NCBI GenBank assembly: GCA_028456385.1
Contig: JALNQF010000009.1
Span: 62,001-126,000 of the forward strand
Length of the DNA: 64,000 bases
Reading direction: 5' to 3'
Source: Ophiosphaerella korrae
Taxonomy: Eukaryota > Ascomycota > Dothideomycetes > Pleosporales > Phaeosphaeriaceae
Every line of letters starts with the position of its first letter. Position 1 is the first letter of the stretch. Shown in pieces: positions 56,748-64,000 of the stretch. The notes beneath the pieces were generated by a model. It was not told the origin of the DNA, did no database searches, and was given only the letters and a program-made list of their open reading frames with translations. The position numbers were made by a program, and so were the translations under genes.

Positions 56748-58374
56748 ATGCTCCATCCGACAACAGCTAATAACCTCATAGAGAAGCTCGACGACGTAAC
56801 CAGAATCCTAGCAGAACTGCGAGCAGACCTCGGCACCTCCAAGCTCCCCAGCAAAGGTGCGCTCAGCATCACCACTTCTTGATACGCAGCACGCTTATCG
56901 GCTGACTAGAGCAGAAACAGCTTCTGGAACAGCTCAAAGTTCACGGCCGATCGGCTGAATACTCAGATCCCATCTTCACAAAGGACGTATGTTGAGCTCT
57001 GACCTGTAGCACGCAAGGTTGTGCTGAGATACCAAGGGCATCCAAACCCTCAGTCGCTATGCCTTCGAACAAAAAGACATCCCAGTGTCACAAGAAGCAC
57101 TGCGGTGCCTAGCAAATGCCCTATTGCTTCAACCAAAGACACGTCAGATACTGGTAGATCTTGGACATGGCCCACACGCGGCAGAGAAATTGAAGGTGAG
57201 TTCAGACGTAACAATCGCCAGCCCAATAACCTAACGTCTGCCCAGAACGAAAATACGGACGATGAGTTTCTGGCCTCTCGAATTCTCTTTCTCACGACCT
57301 ATGAGGCAAACCTCGACTACCCACAACTCGTACGCGACAACCACCTAGCCGACAGCATCAATGCTGCCATAACACGTCATGCTAAACGCTACTCAACCTC
57401 CTCGCGGCGAAAGTCGCAGGAACAAACGCAGCCCATGGAACTCATGGCTCTCTCCGAAACCCTCAAATTACTCTTCAACGTCACCCACTTCCACCCAGAT
57501 CTCAGCGAGCACTTTTCCAAATCCATCCCCAATATCTTCAAGATCCTCGTCCGCCGTACCATCCCTTCACCACCCCTAGAAGCACCGACCAACTTCCTCA
57601 TCAACGCCCTCTTAAATCTCGATCTCGAAGACAAGAAAGGCCAACAAAACTGCTTCTTCGGCCAGAACACTGTCTTCCCCCGCTTCGACCAAACCTGCAA
57701 CACAACACACCTCACCACTCTCCTCGACAAAGCCATCCCCGCCTACCCCGAATCCGAGCTCGACAACGCCATCGCCCCACTTCTCACCCTCCTCCGCCGC
57801 ATCTACGAAATCGCCCCAGCCCCGGTCCAATCCCACATGCAACGCTCCATCCTGCCTACTCCCGAAGAGCGCGACAAGCCCCTCGGCCAATCAAACACCA
57901 TCTCCTCTCGCCTCCTCAACCTCTCTACCTCAGCCCTCACCCCCACCCTCCGCGGCTCCATCTCCGCCATGCTCTTCGAGCTCTCAAACAAAGACGCCTC
58001 GACCTTCGTGCAGAACGTCGGCTACGGATTCGCTTCGGGCTTCCTCATGTCGAACAATATCTCCATCCCCGAGAATGCGATACAGGCATATGACATGGCG
58101 CAGGCGGAACAGAGCATCCCCGTAAATCCGATTACGGGGCAGAGGCTAGATCGGGAGGAGGTTAGGGAAGAGGAGCCGATGACGGAGGAGAAGGAGAGAG
58201 AGGCAGAGAGATTGTTTGTTTTGTTTGAAAGGTATGTGCGGCATGGGTGCTTTGTTGATGTGTACTGACGACTTGGCTAGGCTTAAGGCGACAGGCGTTA
58301 TGGATGTTCAGAATCCGGTTGAGCAGGCGTATCGGTCGGGGCGGATCCAGGAGTTGGGTGACGATGAGGAGTGA
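56748..58374 (+). CDS. RIC8: RIC8/synembryn, G-alpha chaperone and exchange factor
   Basis: Cytosolic guanine nucleotide exchange factor and folding chaperone for heterotrimeric G-alpha subunits. Five exons: 56748-56856, 56910-56986, 57037-57195, 57246-58231 and 58281-58374; 474 residues, right for filamentous fungi. Phases 1, 0, 0 and 2 all fit. The armadillo-like helices include EALRCLANALLLQPKTRQIL, FLASRILFLTTYE, ETLKLLFNVTHFHP and LLTLLRRIYEIAP; the C-terminus has VNPITGQ and GVMDVQNPVEQAYRSGRI, both family landmarks. The start is uncertain: an upstream ATG at 56705 followed by an intron to 56766 is also possible. That would replace the first few residues with MFSHKFGKA. Confidence 0.9.
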
Positions 58375-58902
58375 CACTTGTGAGTCGGAGGGGGGTTCGC
58401 GATGAGGGGGTGTGGTTCCAGGTAACATCCCATCCTACCAAAGTTCCTAGTTAGTTAGCATGACATTGGGTACTTCACTTTCCACTGACACGGCATTAAT
58501 ATCGAAATGAATAGCCTTAAAATTTGAAATGCAATCCGCAAAATGAATCCTCCTTTTCTCCCTGCCTGGACTACTCCTAGACCTTTTTTTTTGTAAGTGC
58601 TCCCTCCGTATGATATGAAATAAAATATATTGGCCCAACGCCGTCGCTGGGGTAAATGCCAAGATGAGCGTAAAGTATTGCTATGAGCGACCCATGAAAG
58701 ACAAATACCATGTTGCAAAATGCCAGCGAAAGCGTCAAATGATAAAATATCGCGAAGATGAAGACTAATAAACTCTGTCGTTGCGCGACATACAAGCGTT
58801 GCGCTTCTAGAAACCGTGCGTAAATCCCATGTGCACCGCTTCCTTGCAACGACAGGTGAAATTCGTCTGTGTAGAAGCACATATGTTTCCGCAAATGGAA
58901 TG
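58375..58902. other. intergenic, RIC8 to KAR5
   Basis: The two genes converge here. About 530 bp hold both 3' regions; no gene seen. Confidence 0.5.
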
Positions 58903-60570
58903 TCAATGAGTGCCCTTGCTCGTCAGGACAGAACGCGGGATCTCGACGCTGGGAAGGAGCGCAAAGCCGCCGTCGCCACCGTGTTGACGGACCCAGTACG
59001 ACTCAAGCACGCCGTCGAGTGTGTTTCCGATGATAGAGCCAAGGTAGGCGTTGATGCACCCAACCGGATAGGCTGCAAGCCAAAGCATCATCAGAAGACT
59101 GGTTGTCTTCTGGGTAGCCGACATGTTCGTCATCAGGGACATCCATGTATGCTCTTGGGCGGTTTGGGTGTATGTGGGCAGTTCTCCGAGCCACGAATAT
59201 AGACCGCACAAATGGAAGAGATATGCCGAGCTACATGCGCCAGCGGCATAGAGGGCGAATCTCCTGTTGATTTTGCACAACATGCTAAAGAGGAAGAGCG
59301 ATCCTATAGTGGCGACAAGTCCACGACACAAGGTTGTAAGTAGTTGTGGGAGTGCACTGAAGAAGGCAAAACCTTGAGCAATATGATCTGCTTGGTCCGA
59401 GAGGTTTTCCAGTCGTTGCTCGATGCTTACGACTGCATGCAAAGACGTATTAGCTGCCGCATTGGCCCTGTCTGCAGTATCATGAAGACCACCTAGTCTG
59501 CTCGACAAAGCATCGTAGCTGTGGACTTGCGCTTCATGGTTGACCTGAATGCTTTTGAGCGCGAAATCATGGTGTGTTTGAAGCTGATTGTTGAAAAACG
59601 CTGCAAATTGGGAGCTTTCCGTTTTGAGATCGTTCGAGAAAGCCTGCATTTCTTGACGGACCCGACTGAGTTCATTGCTTTTATTTTCCGCAAGGGCTCT
59701 GATAAGATCAGACATCGATGCTTGCATGAATGTATGAAACTTGTTGTTCAGAGTGCCAACTGTGGCAAGTGCCTTCTGCTGCACTGCTTCAACTTTTTCT
59801 CCGAACAGATCCTGAGCTTCGCGTACCTCATCTGCAAATTGTTGTTGACCTCTGACTAAAGCCTCGTATTCCTCGGTGGACTTCTTCATAGCCGAAGACA
59901 CATCGCCCATGACCTGAGTCAGGTTCTTGAAAGTCTCCAGATGAGTCTCTCGTTCAATGGCATCTCTGCTGGCTTGACACATGACAACAGCATTCTGTCG
60001 AGCGTTACTAAACGAAGTCCAATATTGGGGTGATGACTGCAGAGTCTTGAGGCATTGGGCGTATTGGTATTCTTTAAACTCAGGATAGCATTGCTTATCG
60101 TCGACGGCAATATCGCGTCGTGAATACCACCATATGCTGCCTCGGCTGCAGGCTCTTGTAGATGGAACAAGTATTTCACAATTTGGCGGTGGCGTCGGGT
60201 TGCTTGGCTGCGCACTCAAGAGCTCGCACACAGCGAGTTTAGCGGCGTATTCTGTTTTAACATTGTCCAAGTAAGCCTCCGGGCGTGACTTGGCGAAGTC
60301 TGGAGCATTCTCAAGAAGTTTACATTCATTCATTAAGTGAGAGGCGGCCATTCGAGTACATGTTGGTGCAGTCTGCATCGAAACCACAAAATCGACTGCC
60401 TGGGTTATGACTCTGTAATTTCTCGAAGTTGAATGGTGGAAAAGTTCGTTGACACTGATGGAGGGCACAGATTCTGCTGGTAGAGAGTGGTGACGGCCAT
60501 TTGTGATTGGAGCTGAAGCAAGGAGGGCTACGAGCATAGTAGAAACTCGAATGCATCCTGTTCGCGTCAT
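58903..60570 (-). CDS. KAR5: nuclear fusion protein Kar5/Tht1 family
   Basis: Nuclear-envelope membrane protein needed for karyogamy. Single exon, 555 residues, ATG at 60570. An N-terminal signal sequence (VSTMLVALLASAPITNG) is followed by a Cys-bearing lumenal part: C at APTC, MNEC, AVCELL, PNCEI, RACSRG, KQCYPEF and AQCLKTL, a pattern typical of the family. Residues about 200-400 form a long coiled coil (ESVEQRLENLSDQ-type heptads; seen as VSIEQRLENLSDQADH). Two or three membrane helices follow: LVATIGSLFLFSMLC, FALYAAGACSSAYLFHL and SLLMMLWLAAYPVGCI. Domain order agrees with Kar5, Tht1 and Brambleberry. It is adjacent on the same strand to a small hydrophobic frame of unclear status. Confidence 0.85.
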   Translation of the reverse strand: MTRTGCIRVSTMLVALLASAPITNGRHHSLPAESVPSISVNELFHHSTSRNYRVITQAVDFVVSMQTAPTCTRMAASHLMNECKLLENAPDFAKSRPEAYLDNVKTEYAAKLAVCELLSAQPSNPTPPPNCEILVPSTRACSRGSIWWYSRRDIAVDDKQCYPEFKEYQYAQCLKTLQSSPQYWTSFSNARQNAVVMCQASRDAIERETHLETFKNLTQVMGDVSSAMKKSTEEYEALVRGQQQFADEVREAQDLFGEKVEAVQQKALATVGTLNNKFHTFMQASMSDLIRALAENKSNELSRVRQEMQAFSNDLKTESSQFAAFFNNQLQTHHDFALKSIQVNHEAQVHSYDALSSRLGGLHDTADRANAAANTSLHAVVSIEQRLENLSDQADHIAQGFAFFSALPQLLTTLCRGLVATIGSLFLFSMLCKINRRFALYAAGACSSAYLFHLCGLYSWLGELPTYTQTAQEHTWMSLMTNMSATQKTTSLLMMLWLAAYPVGCINAYLGSIIGNTLDGVLESYWVRQHGGDGGFALLPSVEIPRSVLTSKGTH

Positions 60571-60596
60571 CCTTGATGGCTCTGGTGGGGAACAAT

Positions 60597-60932
60597 TTAG
60601 TTAGAACCAAGAGCGAGGAGCTCTGCTTCTGCTTCGAAAGTTAAGAGCGATAAGTCGTCAAGAAGTAGGTCTTGGGCGAAATCTTCGACCTGTCGCAAGA
60701 GTATGTCAACCCGCGATAAGAGCTTGCCAAGTAGATTGATTGTGAAGATGATGAATCCACGAAGACGAGCTAGTACTGCAATGAAGGGAAGAAGTAATAG
60801 GACTATGACCTGTTCAAGACGGGCTAGTTTTCTGACAGAGTGAAGAATTACAAGATGCAGTATCAATGGCGAGAAGGCGAGGAGTAAGAGGAAGAGAAGA
60901 ACGGGTTTGAGAATATTAATAAAGGTTGTCAT
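60597..60932 (-). CDS. small hydrophobic ORF, unknown
   Basis: From the only ATG in the frame (60932) a 111-residue protein can be read. It has two strongly hydrophobic segments (PVLLFLLLLAFSPLILHLVI and VIVLLLLPFIAVLA) and an acidic, amphipathic tail (LLDDLSLLTFEAEAELL). The frame is open for another 100 codons upstream, so more N-terminal sequence or an intron may exist. No family is recognised. It lies between KAR5 and mitochondrial uL6, 26 bp upstream of the KAR5 ATG on the same strand. It may be a real membrane protein or a chance frame through the KAR5 promoter. Confidence 0.35.
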   Translation of the reverse strand: MTTFINILKPVLLFLLLLAFSPLILHLVILHSVRKLARLEQVIVLLLLPFIAVLARLRGFIIFTINLLGKLLSRVDILLRQVEDFAQDLLLDDLSLLTFEAEAELLALGSN

Positions 60933-61339
60933 AAGTGGTATCACGACCGCTAAGGTTCTGGTGAGAGAGGCTTGATATTTAGACCGTTTGACGGGCTGGA
61001 GTATGGCAGTTGCGATTTCAGGGTGAGAAATTGCTGTATACTTGCAGGCCAAGGTATGACAAGTGCTGTGACAAGGAGGTGAGAGCGAATGGCAGTGAGA
61101 AGTCAACGTGGTTAGTAGAGAGACGAATGCCCAAGACCAAACACGAAGTAAAAGTCGCCATTGGAATGCACCTACCCAGAGAGGAAGGGCAGGGAGGTTG
61201 TATCCGAAGACATGGAAGGAGTGAGGAAGGTGCAACACGATCCTGTCCCATTATCACGTGACCAAATTTCGGATGACTAAGGCGGAATTAGCAGCTCTCC
61301 AGAAATCTGCGCCAAGACATATCCTCAAGCTTCAACACC

Positions 61340-62128
61340 ATGTTTGCTCCAGCACGGCGGCGGTGCACTGAATGCGTGGCAAGAGCCTCACTATGGCACC
61401 TTGACCGAATACCAGTCTTTCTCTCACCTACCCGGAACTTCTCGACGACCTCACCATGGCAATCAAAGATCGGCTCCGCGCCGCTCTCAGTACCACAAGG
61501 AGTTACATTTGACATCATAGCACCTTCGACAAAAGGGAGAGGGACAAGAATTCAGCCAATGTCTACAGTACACATCAAGGGACCCCTTGGAGAGCTGTCA
61601 ATGGAGATTCCAAACTACGTCAATATCAATCAAGACCCGAAATTGAGTGGGCCAACATTGACGATAGACGATACGACAGATGCGAAGCAGAGGGCCATGT
61701 GGGGTAAGGCTGTCAGCATATTCTCGAATAGACTCTCCAATTGACACGTACTAGGCACAACTCGCGCATATTTACAAAACCATATCCTCGGCGTGAGTGA
61801 AGGCCACAGTGCCATTCTTCGTTTTGTTGGCGTGGGTTTCCGTGCTTCCGTCGAAAATTCCGCTACAACCGTCGAGTCAGAGTATCCCGGCCAGAAGTTT
61901 GTAAACTTGAAGGTCGGCTACTCTCACCCGGTGGAACTCGGTATACCACGAGGAGTCACTGCAAGTACGCCACAACCAACCCGTTTGTTGCTAGAAGGAC
62001 CAGAGAAGGAGGTAGTTATGCAGTTTGCAGCAAATGTTAGGAAATGGAGGAAGCCAGAACCCTACAAGGGCAAGGGTATATTTGTGAACGAGGAATCGAT
62101 CAGGCTCAAGAACAAGAAGATCAAATGA
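61340..62128 (+). CDS. MRPL6: mitochondrial ribosomal protein uL6m
   Basis: Large-subunit protein of the mitochondrial ribosome. Two exons, 61340-61703 and 61755-62128, phase 1 intron with GTAAGG and ACTAG; 245 residues. The first 40 residues are basic and Ser/Thr-rich without acid, a mitochondrial presequence (RRRCTECVARASLWHL). The uL6 fold follows: VHIKGPLGELSMEIPNYV, RAYLQNHILGVSEGH, LRFVGVGFRASVE, the family signature-like KVGYSHPVELGIPRGV, and the C-terminal KWRKPEPYKGKGIFVNEESI. Complete. Confidence 0.95.
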
Positions 62129-62528
62129 GCAGGTCTTATCATGTTGTATATTTGTATCATACACAAGGCCTTTGGTTTCCCTTGGATATGACTGGAGTCT
62201 CCAGAGGCATGAACCCACAGTTAAATAGAGAAACATCAGGGTTGGCAACATTGTGTTGTTCGTCCTCTAGCCGATTTTGTATCTGTTTCCCCGCGGCAAA
62301 CAACCGTGGCTGAATCTCGCCATATCAATCCATAGACGCATGATAATGCTTAAAGATTGATCATGCTTCGAAGCCAACACAAATTTCTTCGTTAAAACTA
62401 GGTATATGGAGACTACAGACATTAATCATACGACATGGTCACATTACAACGTATAGGAAACCACACCGGTGTCATCAAACAAATTAGTCCTTGCCAACAA
62501 CAGCCAATATTTTACCACTTACTAAATA
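62129..62528. other. intergenic, uL6m to RVT-like gene
   Basis: The genes converge across 400 bp. No gene seen. Confidence 0.5.
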
Positions 62529-64000
62529 TCAGTCATACATGTAACTGGTCGTGCTTGAATCATCCTCATCACTCTCCTCCCAGGTCGCTCCTCGAACCGC
62601 CTTCATCACTTCCTGCGGCACGTTCTCACCGCACCAGATCTCCAGACCGCCAAAATGCTCAAAGCACTCATCGCCATACAACTGTAGGACCCACTTATCC
62701 TCTCCGCTGAGTTTCCTCCATGATTTCATATCACCCGTGCCGCTCAATCGATCGACATCATCTGTGACCTTCGGCCTGCCTTGTATATCATCGATAGGTT
62801 CGTGCAGGAGGCTTGTATACAGAGCGATGAGCGAGGGAATGGGCGTCATGATGTATGGTGCAGGGAAAGGCGGAGAAGGTAAGCAAGGATACGCAGCGCG
62901 TTCACGGTGGGCAGTGAGCTCTTCTTTGGTCATGAAGACAGAGAGATCACGAGAAGCACCAAGCGATGCGACAATGCGTGCATCGTCGTTATCAAAGATG
63001 ATTTCGAGTTTCCGGGCGTATGCGTCGGCCGGGAGGAGGGCGTAGTTCTCCGCTGCCCGTTTATAGTATGTGTCTTCAGACTCGAGGTACGATTTAATTT
63101 CGTCATCTGGCTTTTCGCGCAACAAGTGGGCAAGGTTTAGGGTAATGAAAGGGTTCTTGACGCCTAGGCCACCGTAGGCTTGGGGAAGGTAGATCAAAGA
63201 TTCTACGAAACCGGATGAGTCGCCGAGCAGCCGATCGATGCGGGTTCTCAAAAGGGTCTTGACATGAGACGTCAGATTACCACCGTCAAAGATGATGTTG
63301 AAGATGCGGCTGTACGCTTTTTTTACAGCGTCGAGGTGAGCTTTGCCAAAGACTTGGGCAAGCGGGCCGAAGAGATGAGCAGCGTATGTACCAGCAGTGC
63401 TGTTCCATACACGGACCCAATCAAGTATGGTGGTGCAAGCGTCGAGCTGCTTCTTGACTCGGCGAGCGTATGTGCCAATCTTGTAGTCATCCATCACAAC
63501 TCCACGAGTGCTGATGGTCAAGAAACCAATAACATGGGCTTCGGCAAAGTCAACTTCCAGTCCCAGTGTATCAGCAAACTCGGCAACTTGTGCTCCACAC
63601 ATCCGATTCTGTTCGTAGCTCCCAACAAAGTAGCAGGCATCTTTCAGTCGATATAGGTATGAGCCTGTTTTCTGACGGACTGCAAGTTCGAGGAAGAACA
63701 TGATTGCCTCTGTGAAGAACAACTCGAGAGCATGACCGTCTTGTACGCCACGAGCTCGTGGGAGAACACGGTCAGGAGCACCGCGCACAGCAGGACCAAT
63801 ATTCAGTTTGGCTGAAAGGAAGCGCTCAAAGAACTCAAGGAAGGACTCTGGGATCCCCAGGAACTTCAGTACAGCGAGAGTGGTCTGGTGTGGGAGAGAG
63901 GAGGCCAGTGACTTGAAATACACAGAGCCAGTGTGTACACTGCCATCAAGTGCTTCACAAAGCTTAGCTTCCACTGCCAATGTCTTAATCAAGCGCGCCT
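62529..64000 (-). CDS. rvt: RVT-type cellular reverse transcriptase, C-terminal part, altered active site
   Basis: The frame is open from the window edge to the stop at 62529, about 490 residues; the 5' part, with RT motif A, lies outside. It resembles the single-copy host reverse transcriptase RVT of fungi (Gladyshev and Arkhipova family), not a retrotransposon: no RNase H, integrase or endonuclease is present. Order seen: motif B-like ARGVQDGHALELFFTEAIMF, motif C region LYRLKDACYFVGSYEQ, ADTLGLEVD, then the RVT thumb-like blocks KQLDACTTILDWVRVWNS, VFGKAHLDAVKKAYSRI, YLPQAYGGLGVKNPF, and the tail KWVLQLYGDECFEHFGG. Reverse transcriptases have two Asp in motif C; here the second position (codon GCC, 63636-63638) is Ala, and the Lys-Thr-Gly motif D is not visible. 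The ORF has no stop, so it is preserved but probably not a normal polymerase. Confidence 0.75.
   Translation of the reverse strand, partial: ARLIKTLAVEAKLCEALDGSVHTGSVYFKSLASSLPHQTTLAVLKFLGIPESFLEFFERFLSAKLNIGPAVRGAPDRVLPRARGVQDGHALELFFTEAIMFFLELAVRQKTGSYLYRLKDACYFVGSYEQNRMCGAQVAEFADTLGLEVDFAEAHVIGFLTISTRGVVMDDYKIGTYARRVKKQLDACTTILDWVRVWNSTAGTYAAHLFGPLAQVFGKAHLDAVKKAYSRIFNIIFDGGNLTSHVKTLLRTRIDRLLGDSSGFVESLIYLPQAYGGLGVKNPFITLNLAHLLREKPDDEIKSYLESEDTYYKRAAENYALLPADAYARKLEIIFDNDDARIVASLGASRDLSVFMTKEELTAHRERAAYPCLPSPPFPAPYIMTPIPSLIALYTSLLHEPIDDIQGRPKVTDDVDRLSGTGDMKSWRKLSGEDKWVLQLYGDECFEHFGGLEIWCGENVPQEVMKAVRGATWEESDEDDSSTTSYMYD

Noticed and set aside
62529..64000. LINE or gypsy retrotransposon
   Set aside because: No endonuclease, integrase, RNase H, LTR or A-tail; the blocks downstream of the RT core match the host RVT family instead.

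Overview
The window looks like nuclear DNA of a filamentous ascomycete, most likely a dothideomycete of the Pleosporales type. The evidence is short introns (45-70 nt) with GT..AG ends and CTAAC-like branch sites, fungal gene families (HET, Zn2Cys6, RSM1, RIC8, KAR5, RIF1), a TA-flanked pogo/Fot-type transposon, and RIP-like decay in which C-to-T changes turn Gln codons into stops. No species can be named from sequence alone. Exon boundaries were read by eye and checked for reading phase.

Left arm (1-15 kb), mostly conserved: a tRNA m5C methyltransferase (TRM4) diverges from ribosomal protein uL30 (RPL7). Next comes a five-exon gene that joins an N-terminal region, a protein kinase and a HET domain in one 1241-residue protein. 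A gene-less stretch of about 3.4 kb with degenerate tandem repeats follows, then RSM1 (C3HC zinc finger) divergent from HAL2 (3'(2'),5'-bisphosphate nucleotidase).

Centre (16-37 kb), an accessory block: it holds a broken 2OG-Fe(II) oxygenase, a RidA-family gene, an intact 2OG-Fe(II) oxygenase, an MFS relic, nested pogo/Fot elements, a Zn2Cys6 regulator, a dead dienelactone hydrolase, a pyrroline-5-carboxylate reductase, an MFS transporter with one defective splice acceptor, and an NRPS (partial C-A-T-E-C) with two frameshifts and one stop. Together these look like a decaying metabolite cluster, possibly around proline or another cyclic imino acid. That chemistry is inference.

Right arm (37-64 kb): a PLC-like phosphodiesterase, a secreted GMC oxidoreductase, then a dense housekeeping run: a Cep57/Ppc89-like spindle-pole protein, IKS1 kinase, glucose-6-phosphate 1-epimerase, RIF1, RIC8, KAR5, a small hydrophobic ORF, mitochondrial uL6 and, cut by the window edge, an RVT-type cellular reverse transcriptase whose motif C reads D-A rather than D-D.

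The strongest leads are the kinase-HET fusion, the catalytically altered but open RVT-like gene, and the decayed NRPS locus with its apparently intact satellite genes.
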